Position numbers and translations under genes: made by a program. This document shows positions 1 to 5,874 of a stretch of DNA of 15,742 nt, piece by piece. The first letter of the stretch is position 1. Each line of letters begins with the position of its first letter. This stretch comes from JAJZQD01 sp021847735 (GTDB taxonomy: Bacteria > Bacillota > Thermincolia > Thermincolales > UBA2595): positions 1 to 15,742 of the forward strand of contig DAHVYW010000095.1 in assembly GCA_027324025.1 (NCBI GenBank). Reading direction: 5' to 3'. Under the pieces are notes generated by a model. The model searched no databases, was not told where the DNA came from, and saw nothing but the letters and a program-made list of their open reading frames with translations.

Positions 1-64
1 AACCACTCCGTAGCGGAGTGGTTAGCCGATGGCGTCAGACCGCTCTCCGGAACACACCTGCCAT
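1..64. repeat. Dispersed palindromic repeat, copy 1 (partial at window edge)
   Basis: The window opens with a perfect 10-bp hairpin: AACCACTCCG at 1-10, a TAG loop, and its complement at 14-23. It is followed by a right end (34-64) reading GTCAGACCGCTCTCCGGAAC and then ACACCTGCCAT. Nearly the same right end occurs at 189-219 and 5824-5854. The left terminus is not visible, so this copy is cut by the window edge or is internally shortened. The family looks like a non-coding MITE or REP-like element. Confidence 0.6.
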
Positions 65-110
65 TTCCCCAACTTGAGTAAGACTGCCTCTTTTGAGACA
101 ATATGAGAAA

Positions 111-220
111 AAGGCAGGGCCTGCGAGGGAGCAATAACTCAGCTGGCAAAAGACCACTCCGGCTTAGGCGGATCGCGGGCCGGCGGACGTCAGCCTCCCT
201 CTCCGGACACACCTGCCATT
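111..220. repeat. Dispersed palindromic repeat, copy 2
   Basis: The left end (GGCAGG at 113-118, then GAGGGAG near 125-131) is an imperfect inverted copy of the right end (CCCTCTCC and CCTGCC, about 197-217). The interior (GGCAAAAGACCACTCCGGCT, then TAGGCGGATC) aligns with the interior of the copy at 5697-5856. The stretches after copies 1 and 2 (about 74-110 and 236-285) also resemble each other: both contain a CTTTTGA-like run, ACAAT and ATGAGA. The array may therefore be a tandem duplication of a roughly 150-bp unit. Confidence 0.6.
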
Positions 221-343
221 TTCTTTTTATTGCCGAATGAGGAGCCCCTTTGATACAATAATGAGAGGAATCATTCTGGCAGCATATGAATATAGTTAGA
301 ACAACCGGTCAACCGTAAAATACACCCGTTGGCGATCAACTTT

Positions 344-372
344 TTGAATATAGATTTGCCTGAGTATATAAT
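344..372 (+). promoter_or_regulatory. Sigma-A type promoter of the ferredoxin gene
   Basis: TTGAAT (344-349) is followed after 17 nt by a perfect TATAAT (367-372). Transcription would begin near 379, leaving a 5' leader of about 120 nt before the ferredoxin start at 500. The leader holds a small hairpin (GGAGGTCC and GGTCCTCC around a GAA loop, about 451-469) and a 15-codon reading frame (430-477) behind an AAAGGTGG ribosome binding site. Apart from these and the repeats at 1-220, I see nothing in the gene-free stretch 1-499. Confidence 0.6.
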
Positions 373-499
373 TGAACTGACAAAAACCTCATTGTTTGGC
401 AGCTGTAATGGAGAAAGGTGGAAATAAGTATGCAAGCTAATGTTGTTCTAGGAGGTCCGAAGGTCCTCCCAATATAAATAATTATGGGGGTGTATATGA

Positions 500-679
500 A
501 TGGCACCAAAGGTGGAGGTTGACAAATGCGAAGGATGTGGTAATTGCCTGGAAGTATGCCCAGCAGATGTTTTTGAGATGGAGGACGGAAAGGCAAAGGT
601 AATCAGACCTGACGACTGCCTTGATTGCGGAGCGTGCGCGGAAGAGTGTCCGACACAGGCCATAACTCTAGAAGACTAA
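500..679 (+). CDS. 2[4Fe-4S] ferredoxin, 59 aa
   Basis: This encodes a small soluble electron carrier with two [4Fe-4S] clusters, of the clostridial type used by anaerobic oxidoreductases. Both clusters have the classical signature: C10xxC13xxC16xxxC20-P and C40xxC43xxC46xxxC50-P, separated by the usual 19-residue linker. The length of 59 aa is normal for the family (55-60 aa). The ATG at 500 follows a GGGGGTG ribosome binding site (486-492). The gene stands alone, with its own promoter at 344-372 and terminator at 687-710, so its redox partner cannot be deduced from neighbours. Nothing is missing from the cluster ligands. Family identity is very sure; the partner enzyme is unknown. Confidence 0.95.
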   Translation: MAPKVEVDKCEGCGNCLEVCPADVFEMEDGKAKVIRPDDCLDCGACAEECPTQAITLED

Positions 680-686
680 CTTAGAG

Positions 687-710
687 CCCCGGATAAAAAC
701 CGGGGTTTTT
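687..710 (+). terminator. Rho-independent terminator after ferredoxin
   Basis: CCCCGG (687-692), a seven-base A-rich loop and CCGGGG (700-705) are followed directly by TTTTT. It starts 8 nt after the ferredoxin stop codon, which supports a monocistronic unit. Confidence 0.85.
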
Positions 711-786
711 CCATTGTTAAATACCTAAGATAACCCTCGCACTGAACAGCCTGAATCGTTTTATAAAGGCGGGTTGTTATAAATCA

Positions 787-815
787 AAAGCGCCCTTTGA
801 AAGGGCGCTTTTTTT
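787..815. terminator. Bidirectional terminator downstream of minC
   Basis: The stem AAAGCGCCC / GGGCGCTTT (787-795 and 803-811) has a TTTGAAA middle that can pair further. It is followed by a T-run on the plus strand (809-815) and by TTTTGATTT on the minus strand. It lies just past the minC stop codon, so its main role is probably to end minC transcription. Confidence 0.75.
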
Positions 816-820
816 AAGGC

Positions 821-1546
821 TTATTTGAGACCATGGGTCAGGTAAGGTTCAATGAACATTTGATTTTTATGTAAGCGGGCGATTTCGGGATTGGTGCTGA
901 CCTTACTGTTTTCCGGGGGGCGGCTTATCGTCGAAGCGATGCGAAGCTGCACCGGGTTTAAACGGTAGGCCATAATAATTGAACTTTGGTCACCGTTGGC
1001 GCCGGCGTGAACAACGCCCCGCAGGCTGCCCATTATTACTATGTCACCACTGGCAGTTATTTCCGAACCGGGGTTGACATCCCCGAGGATTACAACGTTG
1101 CCGTCATAATTAATTTTTTGTCCCGAACGCATGCTGCGACTGACCAGCAAACAAGGTTTTTTGTCAGTTTGGTTAATCCCCACTGACGGGATAGAAGGTG
1201 AAGCTTCGCGCATCAAGGGCCGCACATTGTCGGCCATAGCTGTTTCGCGCGGTGTTTCCGGGGCGTGATGAATCGCCGGTTCAGGCTCGACTGCCGGTTT
1301 CCAGGTGATTTCTCCGTCAGGGACAAGTCCGTGCTCACAGCAGATGTTTTCAAGTTCCTTGGTATTTTCTGCTGTCATGGTATTAAAGTCCAGGTGAAAC
1401 GTAAATCTGGCGCCCTTAAAAAATCCCTGAGACGACTCAATTTTCTGTTTCAGGGTTTTCTTTAGTTCCTCAAAGTCATGGTTCGGGTCAAGGCAAATAA
1501 CCAAACCCTTGCGGGTTCCTTTAATACTTATAATATCACTGTTCAT
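821..1546 (-). CDS. minC: Septum site-determining protein MinC, 241 aa
   Basis: MinC inhibits FtsZ polymerisation and, recruited to the membrane by MinD, blocks division near the poles. Residues 4-80 match the MinC N-domain (IKGTRKGLVICLD at 8-20, then a K-rich helix). Residues about 85-128 form a Pro/Glu-rich linker. Residues 131-235 match the C-terminal beta-helix domain, with the RSGQ motif (140-143), DGNVVILGDVNPG and SGDIVIMGSLRGVVHAG. The length is typical (about 220-250 aa). The reading frame stays open to 1723, but the ATG at 1546 has a GGAGGT ribosome binding site 7-8 nt upstream and begins the conserved domain. MinD is not adjacent, whereas many Firmicutes carry minCD together downstream of mreBCD. 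A sigma-H-like site lies at 1592-1618. Confidence 0.93.
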   Translation of the reverse strand: MNSDIISIKGTRKGLVICLDPNHDFEELKKTLKQKIESSQGFFKGARFTFHLDFNTMTAENTKELENICCEHGLVPDGEITWKPAVEPEPAIHHAPETPRETAMADNVRPLMREASPSIPSVGINQTDKKPCLLVSRSMRSGQKINYDGNVVILGDVNPGSEITASGDIVIMGSLRGVVHAGANGDQSSIIMAYRLNPVQLRIASTISRPPENSKVSTNPEIARLHKNQMFIEPYLTHGLK

Positions 1547-1591
1547 GAATCTACCTCCAGGGAAACAGTAAGTTTTCCAATAGAGGATAAA

Positions 1592-1618
1592 ATTCGACCA
1601 AGTATTGCAATTTCCTCT
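1592..1618 (-). promoter_or_regulatory. Sigma-H-like promoter of minC
   Basis: On the minus strand the site reads AGAGGAAAT, 11 nt, GTCGAAT, then TTTT. It matches the B. subtilis sigma-H pattern (RnAGGAwWW, N11-12, RnnGAATww) at every defined position. The expected start point is near 1585, giving a leader of about 40 nt. I see no good sigma-A promoter in this interval. Confidence 0.6.
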
Positions 1619-1695
1619 AAAATGTTGCGTAAAATTATTAAAACTCCCTAAAGTTTCCCCCCTTTTTATACGATAAAAAAGACAACCGAACAGTG

Positions 1696-1711
1696 GGGTC
1701 ATGGATGACCC
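1696..1711. repeat. 16-bp inverted repeat in the minC / small-ORF divergent region
   Basis: GGGTCAT and ATGACCC flank a GG centre. It lies 31 nt before the start codon of the small plus-strand gene and about 80 nt upstream of the minC promoter on the other strand. Its size and symmetry fit an operator for a dimeric regulator, but this is inference. Confidence 0.35.
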
Positions 1712-1742
1712 TAATAATTCCAAGGAAGGAGGCTAGGAGAAG

Positions 1743-1871
1743 ATGCTCAGTACTAACCTAGCAACTGCGGACAAAGACACGGAACCGGATTTAAAACAGG
1801 AAATCAGGTATAAGTTTTTGGCTTCACTTATAGTTATTTCTGCGGGAGTACTTTTAGTTATTCTAAGGTAA
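1743..1871 (+). CDS. Small tail-anchored membrane peptide, 42 aa
   Basis: This short gene is read from position, ribosome binding site and composition; I do not recognise the family. A GGAAGGAGG ribosome binding site (1724-1732) precedes the ATG by 10 nt. The first 24 residues are polar and charged (TADKDTEPDLKQEIRYK at 8-24). The last 18 form one hydrophobic helix (FLASLIVISAGVLLVILR), so the product is predicted to sit in the membrane with a cytoplasmic N-terminus. The stop codon is followed at once by a strong terminator, which supports a real transcription unit. It lies divergent from minC and convergent to the GGDEF gene. The promoter is unclear; a TATACGAT sequence at 1667-1674 is the best AT-rich candidate, without a convincing -35. 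Confidence 0.6.
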   Translation: MLSTNLATADKDTEPDLKQEIRYKFLASLIVISAGVLLVILR

Positions 1872-1872
1872 A

Positions 1873-1904
1873 AAATAAGACAGGCCCCACGGCCTGTCTT
1901 ATTT
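1873..1904. terminator. Perfect 14-bp bidirectional terminator
   Basis: The arms 1873-1886 and 1891-1904 are exactly complementary (AAATAAGACAGGCC and its complement) around a CCAC loop. The outer A/T tracts give a U-rich end in both directions. It fills the gap between the stop codon of the 42-aa gene (ending 1871) and that of the minus-strand GGDEF gene (beginning 1905), and serves both. Confidence 0.9.
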
Positions 1905-3059
1905 CTAGTCATCTGTTTTGGTGAATTTCTCGTATTCCGTTTCCAAATCGGGGTCATAAATGTGGGAGCGGTTGCGACCGTTGTTTTTGGCCCAATACAG
2001 GGCGGAGTCTGCCCACCCGATAAGGGTGGTTTTATTTATGCTGGGGTCAAATTGTGTTACCCCAATACTTACTGTGATAGGTTCCTTAAAGAAGCTTCGC
2101 CTGTCAGTGGTAGTAGTTTCTTCGATTCTGGTCCTGATTCGTTCCGCAATTTTGAAAGTGATCTCTGTGTCGCATCGGGGGAAAATAATGGCGAATTCTT
2201 CTCCGCCGTACCGGCATACACTGTCTTCCGCCCGCACGTTTCTTTTCAGCAAATTGGCCAGTTCCCGCAAAACGTTGTCGCCGTAAAGGTGCCCCCAGGT
2301 ATCATTTACGTGTTTAAAGTGGTCAATATCCAAAATGACTAATGATAGGTTTTCACTATTATTAGTTGCAGTTATGATTTCCTCGTCAAGTTTTTGTTGA
2401 AAATATCTGAAGTTATAAAGACCGGTGCACTGGTCAATTATTGCCTGTTCCCGCATTAGGGCATACATCTGGGCATTACTTATCGCAATGGAGGCCTGGC
2501 TTGCAAGGGCATAGACCAATTCAATCTTTTCATTTGTGAGAGGCCTGTTTTTATACATGGAATGAATGTTTAAGAACCCGATTACCTTGTTGCGGGAAAC
2601 AAGGGGGACAGACAACAGAAGTGGGATGGCCAGATCTTCACCACCCTCAATGAACCTGGGTTTTTTTGCTTCCAGAATCTCATGGAAGATGCCTTCATTA
2701 AGTTTGGCGTAATAAATATAGAAATTTTCGATATCATTGGTGGAAAGGCCGTGGCTTTCAGCGATTCTCAGAGTACTGTCGGTTTCATTTACAAGAAGTA
2801 GTGAAACACCCTGTGTATTTACCAGAGTGGTTAAGACTTGTAGAATTAGTGAAAGAATTTCCGGCAGTTCAAAAGTGGATGTAATGGCAGTGTTAATTTC
2901 CCTCAGAAGTCTACTTTCGAATTCGTTTCGGTCAAGTTGGGAAGACAATTCCCTTATTTTTTCCCGGTTTTCCACTAACAATTTACGTATTGACAGGGCC
3001 TTTTCTTTAACAGACCCGGATATTCTGTACTTCTTTCCGGAAATATGCTTACCGGACAT
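1905..3059 (-). CDS. GAF-GGDEF diguanylate cyclase, 384 aa
   Basis: The enzyme is predicted to join two GTP into cyclic di-GMP, which controls motility, attachment and, in some clostridia, sporulation. Residues about 16-50 form a charged helix or coiled coil. Residues about 50-200 match a GAF sensor domain, ending in the typical ALASQASIAISNAQMY (184-199). Residues about 205-370 are a GGDEF domain with CTGLYNFRYF (211-220), metal-binding LDIDHFK (243-249) and the active-site loop GGEEF (285-289). The inhibitory I-site RxxD (R276, D279) lies five residues before the loop, so product feedback is likely. There are no membrane helices, so it is cytoplasmic. The ATG at 3059 follows an AAGGGGTG ribosome binding site. 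A sigma-H-like site lies at 3098-3124. The GAF ligand is unknown. Confidence 0.93.
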   Translation of the reverse strand: MSGKHISGKKYRISGSVKEKALSIRKLLVENREKIRELSSQLDRNEFESRLLREINTAITSTFELPEILSLILQVLTTLVNTQGVSLLLVNETDSTLRIAESHGLSTNDIENFYIYYAKLNEGIFHEILEAKKPRFIEGGEDLAIPLLLSVPLVSRNKVIGFLNIHSMYKNRPLTNEKIELVYALASQASIAISNAQMYALMREQAIIDQCTGLYNFRYFQQKLDEEIITATNNSENLSLVILDIDHFKHVNDTWGHLYGDNVLRELANLLKRNVRAEDSVCRYGGEEFAIIFPRCDTEITFKIAERIRTRIEETTTTDRRSFFKEPITVSIGVTQFDPSINKTTLIGWADSALYWAKNNGRNRSHIYDPDLETEYEKFTKTDD

Positions 3060-3097
3060 TGGAACACCCCTTATCTAAACGGTACTGGTAATTACGT

Positions 3098-3124
3098 ATT
3101 CTACGCTTTCAGGGAAATTCCTCT
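3098..3124 (-). promoter_or_regulatory. Sigma-H-like promoter of the GGDEF gene
   Basis: On the minus strand the site reads AGAGGAATT, 11 nt, GTAGAAT. Every defined position of the core sigma-H pattern is met, with the same spacing as the site before minC. The start point would be near 3091, about 30 nt before the ATG. The upstream element overlaps a palindrome (TCTCGA-TT-TCGAGA, 3122-3135) that could bind a regulator. Confidence 0.6.
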
Positions 3125-3236
3125 CGATTTCGAGAAAAACAGACAGAGAGGAGGATAATGGGATTAAAAAACCTGTTCATTGCTCAGACTAAATATGTTA
3201 TTATTTGTATAGGACAAAACTTATCTGGAGAAGAAA

Positions 3237-3530
3237 ATGTCAAAAAAAGAGCTGCTGAATATCGATAAATACTGTCTGATAACCTTTCCCACCACCCACA
3301 GTGCCCTCCACGCAGAAAAAGTCCTGGAGGAGAGCCAAGCCCCGCCCTTTATCATTGTACCGACTCCCAGGGAGATTTCAGCCGGTTGTGGCCTGGCTAT
3401 AAGGATTTTTTGTGAAGACGTCTCTTCAATAACCGGAAGACTTGCCAATAACGGTATCGAAGCCATGGGGTTTTATGAGGTCGCAAAAAGTCAGGGGAAA
3501 AACACCGTGATTCATTTGACCTATAAATAG
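3237..3530 (+). CDS. DUF3343 family protein (putative Se/S carrier-like), 97 aa
   Basis: This small soluble protein matches DUF3343, a family whose members are often labelled 'putative Se/S carrier protein-like' without firm biochemistry. The diagnostic stretch is present: an N-terminal ITFPTTHSALHAEKVL (15-30), then VPTPREISAGCGLAIRI (41-57) with the conserved cysteine C51, and a helix ending in GFYEVAK (78-84). The full length of 97 aa suits the family (about 80-100 aa). The ATG at 3237 has a GGAG at 3224-3227. No selenium- or sulfur-pathway genes are adjacent, so context does not help. The stop codon lies inside the stem of the following terminator hairpin. The function should be treated as unknown. 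Confidence 0.8.
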   Translation: MSKKELLNIDKYCLITFPTTHSALHAEKVLEESQAPPFIIVPTPREISAGCGLAIRIFCEDVSSITGRLANNGIEAMGFYEVAKSQGKNTVIHLTYK

Positions 3531-3555
3531 AGAGCGGGGTTCCGCTCTCTATTTT
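3528..3555 (+). terminator. Terminator-like hairpin between DUF3343 and the response regulator
   Basis: A 10-bp stem (TAGAGAGCGG at 3528-3537 and its complement at 3542-3551) with a GGTT loop is followed by TTTTC. The stem begins with the DUF3343 stop codon. Only 20 nt separate its end from the response regulator ATG, too little for a promoter. The two-component genes must be reached by readthrough or by a promoter inside the DUF3343 gene. Confidence 0.75.
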
Positions 3556-3575
3556 CACTCAGCGGAGGTGAAATA

Positions 3576-4259
3576 ATGAAAGAACCCGTTCTGGTTGTCG
3601 ATGATGACCCACACATCTGTGAACTGGTAAAAATGTATTTGGATGATGAGTATAACGTGGCAGTTGCTCATGACGGCGGCAGTGTGATGGGTAAAATCTC
3701 GGAAATTAACCCGGTGCTGGTAGTCCTTGACATTATGCTGCCGATTAAAACCGGATGGGAAGTCTGTAAGGAGATTCGCCAAAAATGGGATATTCCCATT
3801 ATCATGTTAACAGCTAAAGGAGAAGAAATTGACAAAATCCTGGGTCTCGAACTCGGTGCGGACGATTACATAACCAAACCGTTCAGCCCCCGTGAGATGG
3901 CAGCCAGGGTCAAAGCGGTGCTCAGAAGAACCCGTTTGGGGGAAAAAACAGAGCGTATGTTGAGATATCCGGGGATTGTAATGGATGCCGAAAGCCACCG
4001 GGTTAAGGTGAGCGGGGAACCGGTGGAATTAACGCCGAAGGAGTTTGAGTTGTTGTGGCTGATGGGTTCAAACCCTGGCAAGGTTTTTTCCAGGGACCAT
4101 CTCCTAAATAAGGTATGGGGCTATGATTTTTTTGGCGATACGAGGGCCGTAGACTCCCAGGTTAAAAGGCTGAGGAAGAAACTGGAAGCGGTACCCGGTG
4201 CTCAGGCGTACGTTCAAACCGTATGGGGAATAGGGTATAAGTTTGAGGTGCAACCATGA
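3576..4259 (+). CDS. OmpR/PhoB-family response regulator, 227 aa
   Basis: This is a DNA-binding transcription factor activated by phosphorylation from the kinase encoded next. Residues 4-118 form the receiver domain: acidic pocket D9-D11, phosphoacceptor D52 (LVVLDIMLP), T79 and K101 (KPFSPREM). Residues about 127-224 form the winged-helix effector domain, with ELTPKEFELLWLM (151-163), the recognition-helix region DTRAVDSQVKRLRKKLE (188-204) and the closing VWGIGYKFE (216-224). All key residues are present. The start follows a GCGGAGGTG ribosome binding site (3562-3570) by 5 nt. Its TGA overlaps the kinase ATG (ATGA), so the pair is translationally coupled. The target genes and signal cannot be read from the window. 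Confidence 0.96.
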   Translation: MKEPVLVVDDDPHICELVKMYLDDEYNVAVAHDGGSVMGKISEINPVLVVLDIMLPIKTGWEVCKEIRQKWDIPIIMLTAKGEEIDKILGLELGADDYITKPFSPREMAARVKAVLRRTRLGEKTERMLRYPGIVMDAESHRVKVSGEPVELTPKEFELLWLMGSNPGKVFSRDHLLNKVWGYDFFGDTRAVDSQVKRLRKKLEAVPGAQAYVQTVWGIGYKFEVQP

Positions 4260-5686
4260 TTAGGAGCAGGCTGTTTACCAAAATGGTTGTCACTTATTTT
4301 TGTATTATCATGTCGACATTGACTATGCTTGGAGTTTTACTGTCATTTTTACTTAATAATTACCTGATTTACAATAAACAGATGGAGATGCTGGTTAAGT
4401 CCACTGACATATCAAATCTGGTCAAGGTATTTTTGGTGGAAAAACGGGACCCCGGAGAACTTGTGGCCCTGCTCAACCTGGCCGACAAAAAACTGGGTAC
4501 CGAAATATGGGTTATCGACCGCACTGGGGGGGTTATTGCTGCCTCGGCGGACCAGAAAATGCATGAAGGTGATTTGGTTGAGCCGTCAGATATTACAGAC
4601 TTGCAGCAGGGGAAGGTAAGTATCAGGCGGGGTAAGTCACCGGTCTACAACGAAACTGTACTGTGGGTGATTGTGCCCGTCCAGGATAACGGCGGCGTAA
4701 TTGGCGGGGTAATAATGTACTCCCCCATTTTGGGTATTACCCAGACTATGATTAAGGTAAGAAACCTTTTTATTTATTCCGCGGTTGTTTCAATTATGTT
4801 CTCTACCGTAGTGGTTTATTTTCTTTCCAAGTACGTAACCGGCCCTTTACAGGACATGAACAGGGTAGCCAAGCAACTGGCCTGCGGTAATCTCACAGAG
4901 CGGGTTAATATTAAACAGGGCGATGAAATCGGTGATTTGGGGGAAGCTTTTAACAATATGGCCGACCAGATAGAAAAGCAGGAAAAAATGAGGCGGGATT
5001 TTGTTGCCGATGTCTCCCACGAACTAAGGAGCCCCCTGACCAATGTGCAGGGATTTATTGAAGCGATGATTGACGGCAAGGATAGGACTTCAGAAGATCG
5101 GTCCAGGTATTTAGGCATTCTTCATAAAGAAACCCTGAGGTTGACCAGGCTGGTAAATGACCTCCTCGACTTGTCCAGGCTTGAGTCCGGAATACTGCCA
5201 ATTGAAAAGCGGCCTGTGGATATAACAGAAGTAATTAAAAATACTATAACAAAGCTAAAACCGGCGCTCCAGGACAAAGGGGTCAATGTAGTGGAAGGCG
5301 GGACTGACCGGGAAATAGTGGTACAGGCCAATCATGACCGGGTTGAACAGGTGATGAGTAATTTGTTGGACAATGCTGTCAGGTATTCACCGGCAGGCGG
5401 CAATATTACCGTTAGTGTTGTGGAACACCTGGGAATGGTTGAGGTTACTGTTGTGGACGAAGGTGAGGGAATCCCGGCTGAGGAATTATCATTAATCTGG
5501 GAGCGGTTTTATAAGGTGGACAAAGCCCGAAGCAGGGAAACCGGCGGAACCGGACTGGGACTGGCTATAGTCAGGCAGATTATTGAATCCCTTGGTGGGG
5601 AGGTAAAAGCTGCAAGCGAAGTGGGAAGAGGGACTAAGATAGGATTTTTGCTTCCGGTGTCCCAGGGAGATACCTTTTTGCCTTGA
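4256..5686 (+). CDS. Membrane sensor histidine kinase, 476 aa
   Basis: The protein senses an external signal and phosphorylates the upstream response regulator. TM1 (residues 10-34) is followed by an extracellular domain (about 36-165) that contains WVIDRTGGVIAAS (85-97), reminiscent of Cache/PAS-like sensors. TM2 spans 170-191, followed by HAMP (about 192-245). The HisKA helix carries phosphoacceptor H255 in DVSHELRSPLT. The ATPase domain has the N box (NLLDNAVRYSP, N373), G1 (DEGEGIP, 401-407), the F box (ERFYKVDKARS) and G2 (GGTGLGLAIV, 430-439). The protein is complete, with a layout like PhoR/WalK-type kinases but no cytoplasmic PAS domain. It overlaps the regulator gene by 4 nt. The ligand is unknown. 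Confidence 0.95.
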   Translation: MIRSRLFTKMVVTYFCIIMSTLTMLGVLLSFLLNNYLIYNKQMEMLVKSTDISNLVKVFLVEKRDPGELVALLNLADKKLGTEIWVIDRTGGVIAASADQKMHEGDLVEPSDITDLQQGKVSIRRGKSPVYNETVLWVIVPVQDNGGVIGGVIMYSPILGITQTMIKVRNLFIYSAVVSIMFSTVVVYFLSKYVTGPLQDMNRVAKQLACGNLTERVNIKQGDEIGDLGEAFNNMADQIEKQEKMRRDFVADVSHELRSPLTNVQGFIEAMIDGKDRTSEDRSRYLGILHKETLRLTRLVNDLLDLSRLESGILPIEKRPVDITEVIKNTITKLKPALQDKGVNVVEGGTDREIVVQANHDRVEQVMSNLLDNAVRYSPAGGNITVSVVEHLGMVEVTVVDEGEGIPAEELSLIWERFYKVDKARSRETGGTGLGLAIVRQIIESLGGEVKAASEVGRGTKIGFLLPVSQGDTFLP

Positions 5687-5696
5687 GCAGTAAAAA

Positions 5697-5856
5697 TAGG
5701 CAGGTGTATTCCTTCGAGCCTCAACAACGTCCGTCGGCAAACCGTTCCCGCTTTGGCGGATCTACCCGCAGGACACAATGAGGCTCTAAGCGCTAAAGCG
5801 CAAAGAGCCCCGACGGCGTTGGCGGTCAGACTCGCTCTGCGGAACATACCTGCTTA
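5697..5856. repeat. Dispersed palindromic repeat, copy 3 (complete, MITE-like)
   Basis: This is a 160-bp non-coding element with imperfect terminal inverted repeats: TAGGCAGGTGTATTCC at 5697-5712 and GGAACATACCTGCTTA at 5841-5856. Inner arms ACAACGTCCGTCGG and CCGACGGCGTTGG also pair. The centre is a symmetric hairpin (GGCTCT-AA-GCGCT-AA-AGCGC-AA-AGAGCC, 5782-5809). The interior GGCAAACCG..TCCCGCTTTGGCGGATC aligns with copy 2. It starts 10 nt after the kinase stop codon. It fits a MITE or a large REP-like palindrome; no transposase is present. Confidence 0.7.
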
Positions 5857-5874
5857 TTTTTTTTACTCAAACCG

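Noticed and set aside
1..40. tRNA-like sequence (GGAGTGGTTAGCC)
   Set aside because: It resembles a D-arm by chance, but there is no anticodon arm, T-arm (GGTTCGAATC) or acceptor pairing. It belongs to the palindromic repeat.
336..663. Minus-strand open frames of 86 and 71 codons
   Set aside because: They lie antisense to the ferredoxin gene and its leader; the plus strand encodes a textbook 2[4Fe-4S] ferredoxin there, and the minus-strand translations have no family character.
1547..1723. 59-codon N-terminal extension of minC
   Set aside because: The conserved MinC domain starts at 1546 with a good GGAGGT site. The extension shows no domain and would overlap the sigma-H-like promoter.
5492..5847. 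Minus-strand open frames of 82 and 112 codons
   Set aside because: They run through the palindromic repeat and antisense to the kinase gene, without ribosome binding site or recognisable domain.
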